The position numbers were made by a program, and so were the translations under genes. The notes under the pieces were generated by a model. It did not search any database. It was not told where the DNA came from and was given only the letters and a program-made list of their open reading frames with translations. From the NCBI RefSeq assembly GCF_947496075.1, contig NZ_CANMBJ010000006.1, positions 357,001 to 421,000 on the forward strand: a stretch of DNA of 64,000 nt. Reading direction: 5' to 3'. How positions within the stretch are numbered: the first letter of the stretch is position 1; each line of letters opens with the position of its first letter. This document shows positions 1-10,147 of the stretch, one piece after another. Source of the stretch: an uncultured Tateyamaria sp. GTDB lineage: Bacteria; Pseudomonadota; Alphaproteobacteria; Rhodobacterales; Rhodobacteraceae.

Positions 1-1
1 G

Positions 2-1051
2 GACGGAGTTGACGGCCCGCTGGAACCCTGGGACTGGCGTTTCTATGCGGAAAAGCGGCGCAAGGAACTGCACGATCTGGATGAGGCTGAGGTCAAACCG
101 TATTTCCAACTCGACCGGATGATCGACGCGTCCTTTGATTGCGCAAGCCGCCTGTTCGGCCTCGCATTCAAACCGCTCGACATTCCGCTCTATCACGCCG
201 ATTGCCGCGCTTGGGAAGTCACGCGGGAAGGTGAGCATGTGGCCGTGTTCATCGGTGACTATTTTGCACGCGGCTCGAAACGGTCGGGAGCGTGGTGTTC
301 AGCCATGCGGAGCCAGGCCAAGCATCCCAAACCGCAAACCCCCATCGTCATCAACGTGTGCAATTTCGCCAAGGGGGATCCGGCGCTCTTGTCCTATGAC
401 GACGCGCGCACGCTGTTCCACGAGTTTGGTCACGCACTGCACCAGATGCTGTCAAACGTGACCTACGAGTCGATCAGTGGCACCTCTGTGGCCCGTGATT
501 TTGTCGAGCTGCCCAGCCAGCTTTATGAACACTGGCTGGACGTGCCGCAGGTTCTGCAAGAGTTTGCCACCCATGCTGAGACGGGGGAGGCGATGCCGCA
601 GACCCTGCTCGACAATGTGTTGGCGGCAGCGACCTATGACATGGGGTTTCAGACGGTGGAATACGTCGCCTCGGCCCTTGTCGACCTTGAATTCCATGAT
701 GGCGATGCCCCTGCCGATCCGATGCAGAAACAGGCCGAGGTGCTGGAACGTCTCGAAATGCCCCACGCGATTGGGATGCGCCACGCCACGCCACACTTTG
801 CGCATGTGTTTGCAGGCGATGGTTATTCGTCTGGATATTACAGTTACATGTGGTCCGAGGTGATGGATGCCGATGCCTTTGCCGCCTTCGAAGAGGCGGA
901 CGGCCCGTTTGATCCTGAAAAAGCGGCTGCCCTCGAGGAGCATATCCTCAGCACAGGTGGCAGTGTGGATGCGGCGGAACTGTACAAGGCGTTCCGCGGC
1001 CGTTTGCCCGGTGTTGATGCGCTGCTCAAGGGGCGGGGGCTGGCTGCGTAA
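2..1051 (+). CDS. M3 family metallopeptidase (oligopeptidase/dipeptidyl carboxypeptidase type), 5' truncated
   Basis: The gene is cut by the left window edge. The open frame begins at base 2 without a start codon and ends with TAA. The zinc-binding HEFGH motif lies at bases 419-433 in the context LFHEFGHALHQ, the signature of thermolysin-like M3 peptidases. Upstream, the translated WDWRFYAEK and KPYFQLD segments match the conserved region before the catalytic domain, and the C-terminal YYSYMWSEV stretch is also typical of the family. Known members are soluble zinc peptidases that cleave short peptides. About 350 residues are present, roughly the C-terminal half of a protein usually near 670 residues. 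It is the only plus-strand gene here with no visible upstream partner. Confidence 0.93.
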   Translation, partial: DGVDGPLEPWDWRFYAEKRRKELHDLDEAEVKPYFQLDRMIDASFDCASRLFGLAFKPLDIPLYHADCRAWEVTREGEHVAVFIGDYFARGSKRSGAWCSAMRSQAKHPKPQTPIVINVCNFAKGDPALLSYDDARTLFHEFGHALHQMLSNVTYESISGTSVARDFVELPSQLYEHWLDVPQVLQEFATHAETGEAMPQTLLDNVLAAATYDMGFQTVEYVASALVDLEFHDGDAPADPMQKQAEVLERLEMPHAIGMRHATPHFAHVFAGDGYSSGYYSYMWSEVMDADAFAAFEEADGPFDPEKAAALEEHILSTGGSVDAAELYKAFRGRLPGVDALLKGRGLAA

Positions 1052-1224
1052 AGCGCCTGCTGCGCTACTCGGCACCCCAATATCTGTGCTGAGGCGGCGT
1101 TTTGGTTTATGCCATGAAGTTGGCGACATCCCGTGGGCTGATACGGAGAGCCTGAGGTCGGTGTCACGGTCCGCACGCCAACATTACGAGGATCGCGAGC
1201 GGCTCCAAGAACGGGGAATGATAC

Positions 1225-1620
1225 ATGCTGACAGGAAGCTGCCATTGCGGTCAGGTGCGCTGGACCCTTGAGACAAGGCCAACCTCGGTCACGGCGTGCA
1301 ATTGTACGATCTGCCGACGCTACGGCGCCTTGTGGGCCTATGGCTATGTCGGCCAAGACATCCAAACCGAAGGAGAAACAAGGACCTACCAGCGTTCCGA
1401 CAGCGGCGATATCCGGTTCCATTTCTGTCCCGAGTGTGGGTGTGTGACCCACTATGTCGCGTGCATCGCGGATGAAAATGGGCGCAACCGAACTGCGGTG
1501 AATGTCAGGATGTCGGACATGGGAGCAATCAGTGAGCTGCCAATCCGTCGCTTTGACGGGCGCGACAGCTTCAGCGCGCTTTCAAGTGACGGTCGAAGCG
1601 TGAAGGATATGTGGTTCTAA
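1225..1620 (+). CDS. GFA family protein (CENP-V/Gfa zinc-fold)
   Basis: The 131-residue product has the cysteine pattern of the glutathione-dependent formaldehyde-activating (GFA)/CENP-V fold: CHCG near residues 6-9, CNCTICRR near 26-33 and FCPECG near 73-78, which bind two zinc ions in characterised members. The length is normal for the family. The ATG at 1225 is preceded by GAACGGGGAATG, giving a plausible ribosome site. Members with glutathione-dependent activity are a minority, so the enzymatic role is not assigned. The gene stands alone, with a convergent minus-strand gene ending 30 bases downstream. Confidence 0.85.
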   Translation: MLTGSCHCGQVRWTLETRPTSVTACNCTICRRYGALWAYGYVGQDIQTEGETRTYQRSDSGDIRFHFCPECGCVTHYVACIADENGRNRTAVNVRMSDMGAISELPIRRFDGRDSFSALSSDGRSVKDMWF

Positions 1621-1650
1621 GGCGTGTCTCGGCGGGCAGATGTGTTACCT

Positions 1651-2067
1651 TCAAGCAGCTCTCGGGCGATAATATACAATCCGTTGTGAGCCGGGATGGA
1701 TTTTGGGCTTCCCCAAGCGCGCCTTCAGAACGGAAAACCCGTAACCAAGAGACGCACAAGTACACAGGCTGACCCCGGTTTCCTCTTGAACCAATGTCAA
1801 CTCATCCGCCTCGAATACAAGGTGGAATCCGCGCGTTTCCAACGCGTGGACCAGGTCCGACCAGTCTTCGGCTGCTTCAAAGACAGGACCGACAAAACAG
1901 GCCAGTGCGACGGCCGTTTCACAATCCAATGCGCTTTCTTTTTCGCCGCGGCCGTGAATTGCCCAGACATTTGGGATAACGCGGTCCCGATAGTTGGGTT
2001 GCCCAAGGGGGATCGGTGGTGCGTCGTCTGCATTTGGGTGGTTCGGAAAGTTGAAACTATCAAACAT
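1651..2067 (-). CDS. Hypothetical protein, 138 aa
   Basis: I do not recognise a family. The ATG at 2067 (MFDSFNFPNHP) is preferred to an in-frame start 72 bases upstream because the upstream extension is low-quality sequence. The product is soluble, with no signal peptide or membrane segment. A central acidic segment (LVFEADELTLVQEETGVSLC) is followed by a basic tail. Codon use matches the neighbours, which supports a real gene. It converges on the GFA gene. The interval 2068-2263 upstream contains no gene I can support. Confidence 0.6.
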   Translation of the reverse strand: MFDSFNFPNHPNADDAPPIPLGQPNYRDRVIPNVWAIHGRGEKESALDCETAVALACFVGPVFEAAEDWSDLVHALETRGFHLVFEADELTLVQEETGVSLCTCASLGYGFSVLKARLGKPKIHPGSQRIVYYRPRAA

Positions 2068-2263
2068 GGTTTTCGCCCTTCTATGCGTTGGTATCTCTCC
2101 CAACGAGGATGAAGGAGCGGGGTGAAAAGAATTCCGCAATCAAATGAAAGCGGGTTAAATTTGGAATGAGCAGCGCGTTACCGGCACTGCGCGAAGAACC
2201 GGATCGGAAGCTACTTTGACGGGGTAGTATGTGCAATCCGGTTTGGCCAACCGCAGAGACGGT

Positions 2264-3196
2264 TCAGTAGCCTGCTGACCTGTCCACAAGGTACAAGAAC
2301 GGTTCCCCGGCCTCACCCCGGCGAACGTTCTCGGCAACGGTCTTGCTGGAATAAGCCGCGCGGGTTTCTGATGCGACATGCGGTGTCACCGTGACGCGCG
2401 GGTGGGTCCAGTACCGGTGATCTGCCGGCAAGGGCTCAACCCGAAACACGTCCAGCGTCGCGTGGTCGATATGGCCTGTGTCCAAGGCCGCCAGCAGTGC
2501 TTCGTCATCGATCAACGGCCCGCGTCCTGGGTTCAGGATACACGCACCTTCCGGCATCAATGCCAGCGTGCGGGCGTTCAGCGTGTTCTCGGTTGCCGGG
2601 GTCTTGGGCAGGAGCAGAATGCAGTAGTCTGCTATGCTGAGTGCCTGATCCAGCCCATCCGCGCCGGAGAGGCACGTGATGCCCGGAATGTCCTTTTGAG
2701 ACCGGCTCCAACCGGTCACGGCAAAGCCCAGTCCTGCCAGCGCCATGGCACAGGCAGCCCCCAACTCACCCAGTCCCAGCACTGTCACCCGCGTGTCAAA
2801 AGACAGGGGCGGGGCCTTTGGTTCCCATGTGCCTGGGGCAGCATTGATGTGCGCGTCCATGCCCAGATGCAGGCGCAGTATGTGGCCAGTCACCCACTCG
2901 ACCATGCCTTGTGTCAGCGCTGGATCAACCATGCGCGCCAGCGGCAAGTGCAGGGTCGGATTGCCCACGATGGCCTCGACCCCTGCCCAGAGGTTCAGCA
3001 CCGCCTTGGCACGGGTGAACGGAGTGAAATCCTTTACCTCGGAATTGGGGGCATAGACGATGTAGTCGACCTTATCGGCGGGGATGTCGGTTGCGATGTG
3101 GGCATCTACACCTACGGCGGCGATCTCCTTGCGCAAGGGTGCTTCGTATTCCGTCCAACGGTCTTCGGTGGCGGCAAACAGGACACTCACACTCAT
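2264..3196 (-). CDS. ghrA: GhrA-like 2-hydroxyacid dehydrogenase (glyoxylate/hydroxypyruvate reductase A type)
   Basis: The 310-residue protein matches the GhrA branch of the D-2-hydroxyacid dehydrogenases. It has an N-terminal substrate domain with NLWAGVEAIV near residues 68-77 and a Rossmann motif VLGLGELGAACA near 139-150. LNPGRGPLIDDEALLAAL corresponds to the conserved NxGRG loop with its catalytic region. DVFRVEPLPADHRYWTHPRVTVTPHVA carries the catalytic Glu and His. Such enzymes reduce glyoxylate or hydroxypyruvate with NAD(P)H in the cytosol. The start codon overlaps the stop of the upstream VOC gene by ATGA, so the two are translationally coupled. The substrate is inferred from family only. 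Confidence 0.88.
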   Translation of the reverse strand: MSVSVLFAATEDRWTEYEAPLRKEIAAVGVDAHIATDIPADKVDYIVYAPNSEVKDFTPFTRAKAVLNLWAGVEAIVGNPTLHLPLARMVDPALTQGMVEWVTGHILRLHLGMDAHINAAPGTWEPKAPPLSFDTRVTVLGLGELGAACAMALAGLGFAVTGWSRSQKDIPGITCLSGADGLDQALSIADYCILLLPKTPATENTLNARTLALMPEGACILNPGRGPLIDDEALLAALDTGHIDHATLDVFRVEPLPADHRYWTHPRVTVTPHVASETRAAYSSKTVAENVRRGEAGEPFLYLVDRSAGY

Positions 3197-3603
3197 GTGG
3201 CAAAGGCCTCATCCATATCGGCCATGCCCTTGATTTCGATCGGATTGCCCGAGGGATCGGTGAAGAACATCGTACTCTGCTCGCCCGGCTGCCCTTCGAA
3301 CCGTATCTGCGGGGACAGGATGAAATCCATGCCCTCGGCTTGCAGCTTGTCCGCCAGCGCACGCCAGTCAGACATGGGCAGGACGGCCCCGAAATGCGGC
3401 ATGGGCACATCGTGGTTCCCCACCTTGCCGGTTGGGGCGCTGTCGAACGGCTTGCCCAGATGGCAACTGAGCTGGTGGCCGAAGAAATCGAAATCCACCC
3501 AGGTGTCGGTGCTGCGCCCCTCGGCACACCCCAGAAGGTCGCCGTAGAACGCGCGGGTCGCGTCCAGATCAGTCACGTTGAAGGCAAGGTGAAACAGGGC
3601 CAT
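3193..3603 (-). CDS. VOC family (glyoxalase/bleomycin-resistance-type) protein
   Basis: The 136-residue product starts MALFHLAFNVTDLDATRAFYGDLLGC, the typical first beta-alpha-beta unit of a vicinal-oxygen-chelate protein, and has a second unit ending FFTDPSGNPIEIK. The ATG at 3603 is chosen over ATG 3609 because GGAG sits six bases before it. The family includes glyoxalases, extradiol dioxygenases and resistance proteins, so no reaction is assigned. It lies first in a two-gene unit with the GhrA-like dehydrogenase (ATGA overlap at 3193-3196), so a role in handling a related 2-oxo or aldehyde metabolite is possible but is inference. Confidence 0.85.
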   Translation of the reverse strand: MALFHLAFNVTDLDATRAFYGDLLGCAEGRSTDTWVDFDFFGHQLSCHLGKPFDSAPTGKVGNHDVPMPHFGAVLPMSDWRALADKLQAEGMDFILSPQIRFEGQPGEQSTMFFTDPSGNPIEIKGMADMDEAFAT

Positions 3604-3709
3604 GGGCATCTCCGCATCTAAGTCATCTGGGGATCGGTGTAGCGTTGCGGACGACAAATGCAAAACTGCGTCTTGTGATGTTGTTCACACGGATATGCGA
3701 TGGATCGGC

Positions 3710-4183
3710 TCAGGTGGCCATCTTCTTCATGTAGGTTTCCAGCCTGTCCTTCGGCGCGCCGTGATCAGACAGTATCGTGGCCGTCCATGCGCCTACTTCA
3801 AAGGTCACGATGTCCATCTCCCAGACGCAGCCAAAGACCTCCGTCTTGCCCGTGTCAAAGTGGGTGGGTGTATCCCAAGGAGCGCGCAGCTGATCAATAT
3901 GCGCCAGAACGCTGCCCCATTGCCAATAGAACACAGGGGACACGACTGCGGTTTCGGCAAAATGGATCAGCTGAAAGCCGACGCCATGGTTGCCATCCGC
4001 ATCGACCAAGGTGCCAGCTTGTGGCAGGCGATCGAATGCGGTGGCGGTCGCTGCGGCTGCAACCTCTTCCGAGAAGGCGCGGTCATCGGCCAGAATGGCG
4101 TACCGCTTCAACTGCCATCCTGCGGAGTGTTCCAGGTCCAAAGACAGCACTTTCCGCGTGCAAAATGGATCAAGATGCCCCAC
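3710..4183 (-). CDS. Hypothetical protein coupled to rodA, 157 aa
   Basis: No family recognised. The start is a GTG at 4183, only two bases after the rodA TGA (4188-4186), so translation is probably coupled to rodA. The product is soluble and acidic, with several aromatic residues (VVSPVFYWQWGSVLAH, TEVFGCVWEMDIVTFEVGAWTATIL). It has no signal peptide or membrane segment. It is the last gene of the mreBCD-mrdA-rodA run. The position suggests co-expression with the elongation machinery, but nothing in the sequence shows a cell-wall role. Confidence 0.7.
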   Translation of the reverse strand: MGHLDPFCTRKVLSLDLEHSAGWQLKRYAILADDRAFSEEVAAAATATAFDRLPQAGTLVDADGNHGVGFQLIHFAETAVVSPVFYWQWGSVLAHIDQLRAPWDTPTHFDTGKTEVFGCVWEMDIVTFEVGAWTATILSDHGAPKDRLETYMKKMAT

Positions 4184-4185
4184 GA

Positions 4186-5334
4186 TCAGTGCCCGTGTCG
4201 CGGCCGATGCACATGCGCACTTTGCGCCAGGCCAAAGGCAAGCATCAGAACCAGCATCGCCGACCCGCCATAGCTGACCAGTGGCAGCGGTACGCCCACA
4301 ACCGGGGCAAGGCCCATGACCATCGACATGTTGACGGCAAAGAAGAGGAAAAAGTTCAGCGCGATGCCAAGGGTCAGCAGCGATGAAAACCGGTCCTTGT
4401 TCGCCAGCGCCGAGGCCACGCAGAACAGGATGATCAGGGCATAAAGTACCAGCAGCGAAAACGCCCCGATGAACCCGAATTCCTCGGCCAGCGTGGTAAA
4501 GATGAAGTCTGTGTGCTTTTCCGGCAGGAAGTTAAGCCGCGACTGCGTGCCTTGCATGAACCCCCGGCCCGTCCAGCCGCCTGATCCCAGAGCGATCTTG
4601 GACTGTGTGATGTGGTAGCCCGCCCCCAGTGGGTCCGAAGCCGGATCAAGGAATGTATCGATGCGGCGGTATTGATAGTCCTTCAGCAACTGCCATTCGG
4701 TGCCACGGAACTGGAAGACGGCTGTAATCAGGCCCACGCCCGCACCGATCACGGCTGCGAAATAAGCCCAGTGGACTCCCGCGACAAACATCATTCCGCC
4801 CCCCGCTGCCAGCAGCAGGATCGATGTGCCCAGATCAGGTTGACGCAGCACCATGGCCACAGGCAGCAGGATCAGCACAACGGGGATGAGCACCCAGAAC
4901 GGGCGCGATTTCTTGTGGCTGGGCAACCAGTCGTAATAGGCGGCCAGGATCATCACCAGCGTGACCTTGGCCAGTTCCGAGGGCTGCAGCCGCATGAAAC
5001 CCAGATCAATCCATCGCTGCGCGCCCTTGCCGACAGACCCGAACAATTCAACGCCCAAAAGCAACAGCAACGTCCCCGCAAACGCGACACCAGCCATGTT
5101 GCGCCAGAACCATATGGGCACCATCGCCACGACCAGCATCAGCACGAAACCCATGACAAAGCGTTTCATCTGTGGCTCAGCCCACGGGCTGAATGACCCA
5201 CCTGCGACGGAGTAGAGCATCAGGAAGCCAACCCCGGCCACAGCAGCCAGAAGCAGGGCGAGGGGCCAGTTCAGGAACAGGATCTTGCGCGGCCCCGCGG
5301 GGACATGTTTGACCGTATATTCAAGGTAACTCAT
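4186..5334 (-). CDS. rodA: Rod shape-determining protein RodA (SEDS glycosyltransferase)
   Basis: The 382-residue polytopic membrane protein has the SEDS hallmarks: GKGAQRWIDLGFMRLQPSELAK, an extracytoplasmic loop with GAGYHITQSKIALGSGGWTGRGF, FLPEKHTDFIFTTLAEEFGF, and the C-terminal GVPLPLVSYGGSAMLVLMLAFGLAQS. RodA polymerises lipid II glycan strands in the elongasome together with PBP2. The ATG at 5334 overlaps the mrdA stop by four bases, and the length is normal. It sits in the order mreB-mreC-mreD-mrdA-rodA, the usual alphaproteobacterial arrangement. Confidence 0.98.
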   Translation of the reverse strand: MSYLEYTVKHVPAGPRKILFLNWPLALLLAAVAGVGFLMLYSVAGGSFSPWAEPQMKRFVMGFVLMLVVAMVPIWFWRNMAGVAFAGTLLLLLGVELFGSVGKGAQRWIDLGFMRLQPSELAKVTLVMILAAYYDWLPSHKKSRPFWVLIPVVLILLPVAMVLRQPDLGTSILLLAAGGGMMFVAGVHWAYFAAVIGAGVGLITAVFQFRGTEWQLLKDYQYRRIDTFLDPASDPLGAGYHITQSKIALGSGGWTGRGFMQGTQSRLNFLPEKHTDFIFTTLAEEFGFIGAFSLLVLYALIILFCVASALANKDRFSSLLTLGIALNFFLFFAVNMSMVMGLAPVVGVPLPLVSYGGSAMLVLMLAFGLAQSAHVHRPRHGH

Positions 5335-7274
5335 GCCTGATCGCTTCCCGCGATATTGGCGACAGGCTGCATACCACGCAGCACCTGTTGCTGGGTCTCG
5401 ATCCGGCCACGGTCCTTGGTCGGGTAAGCCTCAAGTGGAGGTTCACCTCCATAGAGCGCCTGCAACGTCACATCTCGTGCAATTGGGGCTGCGGCCTTGG
5501 ACCCGCCGCCGCCATGTTCCACCACGACGGCTACGGCGTACTTGGGGTCGTCATAGGGCGCGAAATTCACGAACAGCGCGTGATCGCGCCGTTCCCATGG
5601 CAGGTCTTCGTTGCGGACCACGCCCGCGCGCCGTTCGGCGGCGGTGATGTTGCGCACCTGGCTGGTCCCGGTCTTGCCCGCCATGCGCATCGCGTCCTCG
5701 ATAATGCGACTGCCATAGGCTGTACCGCGCCTGTCATTTACGGTGGCGAACATGGCCCGGCGCATCTTGCGCAGGTTGTTTTCGTTCATCCCCATGTTGG
5801 TCCCGGCACCCGATGGTTGTTCGATCCCATCCACCGTTTTGATCAGGCGGGGTGTGACAGAGTTGCCGGACGCAAGGCGCGCCGTCATCACGGCAAGCTG
5901 CAGCGGCGAGGCCAGCATGAAACCTTGCCCGATGGACGCGTTGACCGTGTCGCCGATGACCCAATCCTGACCGTGCACCCGGCTCTTCCAATCTTTGGTA
6001 GGCGTCAGCCCCTTCGCCACGGCGGACATGGGTACGTCGTGGCGTTCGCCCAGCCCAAAGCGGTTGGCCATGGCGCTGATCTTTTCGATCCCGACCTTCA
6101 GGGCCAGATCGTAGTAGTAGACATCGCAGGATTGCTTGAGTGAGTTTTGCAGATCGACCCAACCATGCCCCGCCCGTTTCCAGCAGTGAAAACGGCGGCC
6201 CGCTACTTCCAGATGGCCGGGGCAGTAGACGGTTTCGTCGGGGCCGATCAACCCCTCCTCAAGCGCGGCCATGGCCGTGATCATCTTGAAGGTCGAACCG
6301 GGCGGGTAGGTGCCCTGCACGGATTTCGAGGCAAGGGGGCGGTACTTGTTTTCCGTCAATGACTTGTAATCCCGGCTGGAAATGCCGCGCACGAACAGGT
6401 TCGGGTCAAAAGTGGGGGCCGAGGCGATGGCCAGCAGGTCGCCGGACTGCACATCCATCACGATGGCGCTGGCGCTTTCAGTGCTCAGACGTGCCTGCAC
6501 ATAGCTTTGCAGCTTGGCGTCAATGGTCAGCTGCATGTCCGAACCTGGGATTCCCTCCCTCCGGTCCAGTTCGCGCATGACGCGGCCTGCAGCGTTGACT
6601 TCGACCCGGCGTGCACCGGCTTTGCCGCGCAGGTTCTCTTCGATCTTGGCTTCGACGCCGACCTTGCCGATCTGGAACCGGGGGATGCGCAGCAACTGGT
6701 CCGGGTCCTCGATCCGCTCCAGATCGTAGTCGCTGACTGGCCCCACATAGCCCAGCACGTGGGCATAGTCCGATCCCAGCGGGTACACACGGCTCAGGCC
6801 CACCTCTGGCGTCACACCAGGCAGGGCCGGGGCGTTGACGCTGACGCGGCTCAGGTCTTCCCAGCTGACCTCATCGGCAAAGGTGATCGGCAGGAAAGGG
6901 GCCGAGCGTTTCATCTCGGCCATGGCGCGCTCTACTTCGTCCGGGTCAAGCGAGACGAGCTTGCCCAGGCTTTGCACCACGTCTTCGACCTCACCTGCAT
7001 CTTCGCGCACGATGACGATACGGTAGCTTGGGACATTGCGAGCCAAGGGCACGCCGTTGCGGTCAAAGATTTCGCCGCGCGACGGGGGGATAAGCCGGAT
7101 GTTGATCCGGTTTTCTTCGGCCAGCAGGCGGAACTGGTCGGCCTGATCGACTTGCAGGAACTGCATTCGGGCACCAAGTGCGCCGACAAATGCCAGCTGC
7201 ACCCCACCGAGGATGGCGGCGCGGCGTGTGACCAGACGGTGGTTTGCCTCTGTATCGATACGGGGGCGTTTCAT
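5331..7274 (-). CDS. mrdA: Penicillin-binding protein 2 (peptidoglycan DD-transpeptidase)
   Basis: The 647-residue class B PBP has a short cytoplasmic N-terminus, one membrane anchor near residues 19-40 (AAILGGVQLAFVGALGARM), a pedestal domain and a C-terminal transpeptidase. Active-site motifs are visible: the serine nucleophile in PPGSTFKM, the second motif in KQSCDVYY and KTGTSQV. It crosslinks peptidoglycan during elongation and is the partner of RodA. The ATG at 7274 overlaps the mreD stop by four bases and the 3' end overlaps rodA. The length is usual for PBP2. Confidence 0.98.
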   Translation of the reverse strand: MKRPRIDTEANHRLVTRRAAILGGVQLAFVGALGARMQFLQVDQADQFRLLAEENRINIRLIPPSRGEIFDRNGVPLARNVPSYRIVIVREDAGEVEDVVQSLGKLVSLDPDEVERAMAEMKRSAPFLPITFADEVSWEDLSRVSVNAPALPGVTPEVGLSRVYPLGSDYAHVLGYVGPVSDYDLERIEDPDQLLRIPRFQIGKVGVEAKIEENLRGKAGARRVEVNAAGRVMRELDRREGIPGSDMQLTIDAKLQSYVQARLSTESASAIVMDVQSGDLLAIASAPTFDPNLFVRGISSRDYKSLTENKYRPLASKSVQGTYPPGSTFKMITAMAALEEGLIGPDETVYCPGHLEVAGRRFHCWKRAGHGWVDLQNSLKQSCDVYYYDLALKVGIEKISAMANRFGLGERHDVPMSAVAKGLTPTKDWKSRVHGQDWVIGDTVNASIGQGFMLASPLQLAVMTARLASGNSVTPRLIKTVDGIEQPSGAGTNMGMNENNLRKMRRAMFATVNDRRGTAYGSRIIEDAMRMAGKTGTSQVRNITAAERRAGVVRNEDLPWERRDHALFVNFAPYDDPKYAVAVVVEHGGGGSKAAAPIARDVTLQALYGGEPPLEAYPTKDRGRIETQQQVLRGMQPVANIAGSDQA

Positions 7275-7810
7275 GAGCGTACCCCTTTGCCGTCAATGTC
7301 GCCGGGTGTTGGTTTGCGCACGCCCATCAGAACATGTGTGACGACCACGACAACCGGGTATGCGATGGCTGTGACCACGATCTGTATGAGTGCCGGGCCC
7401 AGTTGTGGCACTTCGACCAGAAAGACCGCCAGTGCCAGCCGGTAGGCGATGCCGATGCCCACGATCCACAGCACGGCTGACACCAATTCGGTGGCAAGGC
7501 TTGCATCCCGCAGGCTTCGGGATTGTGTCTTCATCTGCTCGCAGGCGATGAGGGCCAGAAGGGCCCAGAGCCCGGGCGGGCGTTGCAGCAGCAAGTCGGC
7601 CATCAGAAATGTCCCCGCAAGCAGCGCGGCTGGCACGTATTCAGGGCGCCGGACGGACCATGCAATTGCAAAGGTCAGCAGAAAGTCAGGCCAGATCAGC
7701 CCGCCTGTTGCCGTTTGCAGGGGCAGCAAGTGGAAAAACAGGATTGTTGTGACCAACAAGATGAACCAGATTCGCATGGCCCAGAGATGAGACGCTGCAC
7801 TTTCGTTCAT
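7271..7810 (-). CDS. mreD: Rod shape-determining protein MreD
   Basis: The 179-residue, strongly hydrophobic protein has about five predicted membrane segments, for example IWFILLVTTILFFHLLPL near residues 10-27. Sequence conservation in MreD is low, so the call rests mainly on its place between mreC and mrdA, its size and its topology. MreD links the cytoskeletal MreB/MreC system to the membrane synthesis machinery. The start overlaps the mreC stop and the stop overlaps the mrdA start, each by ATGA, indicating one tightly coupled transcript. Confidence 0.93.
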   Translation of the reverse strand: MNESAASHLWAMRIWFILLVTTILFFHLLPLQTATGGLIWPDFLLTFAIAWSVRRPEYVPAALLAGTFLMADLLLQRPPGLWALLALIACEQMKTQSRSLRDASLATELVSAVLWIVGIGIAYRLALAVFLVEVPQLGPALIQIVVTAIAYPVVVVVTHVLMGVRKPTPGDIDGKGVRS

Positions 7811-8697
7811 TCCGCCACCTCGGCTTCCAGCAGCGCGGCACCGCCAGGGGCGAGCACATTGCTGTCGTCATTGACAGGTTCGTTGCCGTAATGGCGCAGC
7901 ACGCGCAGGAATTCCAGGCGCTCGTAATCTGCGGCCAACCTGACCCTGAGCCGTCCACCCGGATCGGCCGCGACCTGTCCGATCAACAGACCGGCCGGGA
8001 ACACGCCGCCGTCGCCACTGCTGATCACACGGTCGCCGGGGCGCACAAGGTCGGGATTTTCCAGAAAGTCGATCGGGGGCGCTGCTGAGTTGTCGCCGGC
8101 CACGATGGCGTTCTGCCCGGAGGGCTGGATGATTGCGGGTACGCGGCTGGAGGCGTCGGTGACCATGATCACCCGCGCCGTGTTCTGGGCCACGCCCGAG
8201 ATGCGGCCCACAAGGCCAATGCCGTCCATGGTCGCCCAGCCTTCGACAATACCATCGCGCGCGCCCACGTTCAGCAGCACGGACTGGCGGAACGGTGAGC
8301 CACTGTCGGCCAGAACGACGCCGGTGATGTAGGTCAGGCGAGGGTCGAGCCGGACGTTGTTGAGGTCTAGAAGCCGCGCGTTTTCCTGTTCGAGCTGGAG
8401 AGCCGCCTCTTTCCAGGCCTGCATCTGGCGCAATTCGCGGCGCAGCTCGGTGTTCTGCTCGGCGATGCGGCGGTAGCTTTGGAAATCGCGGAACAGGTTG
8501 ATCGTGCCCGTGACGGGTGCCATCGCCCAGTCCATGTTGGGGACAACCCGGTCCGTCACTTGTGCCCGGAACCGTTCGACGCGGGGGCTGTCGATGCGCC
8601 AGACCAAAAATGTGCCGGCCAAAACCAGCACCAGCACAGCCAGAACCAGCCGCCGCAGCGGGCCGCCGTAATCTACCTGTGCGCGGTCCTTGGCCAA
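7807..8697 (-). CDS. mreC: Rod shape-determining protein MreC
   Basis: The 296-residue protein has one N-terminal membrane anchor (LVLAVLVLVLAGTFLVW near residues 17-33) and a coiled-coil rich in Glu/Gln/Leu (RIAEQNTELRRELRQMQAWKEAALQLEQENARL). The C-terminal MreC beta-domain follows (DSGSPFRQSVLLNVGARDGIVEGWATMDGIGLVGRI). It acts in the periplasm as a scaffold for the elongasome. It overlaps mreD by four bases. A gap of 146 bases with two inverted repeats separates it from mreB. Confidence 0.96.
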   Translation of the reverse strand: MAKDRAQVDYGGPLRRLVLAVLVLVLAGTFLVWRIDSPRVERFRAQVTDRVVPNMDWAMAPVTGTINLFRDFQSYRRIAEQNTELRRELRQMQAWKEAALQLEQENARLLDLNNVRLDPRLTYITGVVLADSGSPFRQSVLLNVGARDGIVEGWATMDGIGLVGRISGVAQNTARVIMVTDASSRVPAIIQPSGQNAIVAGDNSAAPPIDFLENPDLVRPGDRVISSGDGGVFPAGLLIGQVAADPGGRLRVRLAADYERLEFLRVLRHYGNEPVNDDSNVLAPGGAALLEAEVAE

Positions 8698-8770
8698 GGC
8701 GGTGTCACCTCAAGATCTGGTCCGTTTCATGGATGGTCCGATATTTGCCCCGACAGGGCAAGAGACCTGG

Positions 8771-8840
8771 TGTCCCATGCTGGGACAAATCTTTTTGATA
8801 CTTAAAACAGAGCGTTAGATGGTTACCAGAGTCCTAACGC
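8771..8840. repeat. Two inverted repeats in the mreB-mreC gap
   Basis: TGTCCCA-TGC-TGGGACA at 8771-8787 is a perfect 7-bp stem with a 3-base loop. GCGTTAG at 8812-8818 pairs with CTAACGC at 8834-8840. In the direction of transcription (minus) the second repeat follows the mreB stop and is trailed by a short T-rich stretch, so partial termination or an mRNA processing site between mreB and mreC is possible. No long uridine tract is present, so this is not a confident terminator. Confidence 0.5.
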
Positions 8841-8843
8841 CGC

Positions 8844-10100
<1,257 letters not shown>

Positions 10101-10147
10101 TCAAACCGGCATGTCCGTCTGGATCGCATTCACCTTGGGAGGAACAC

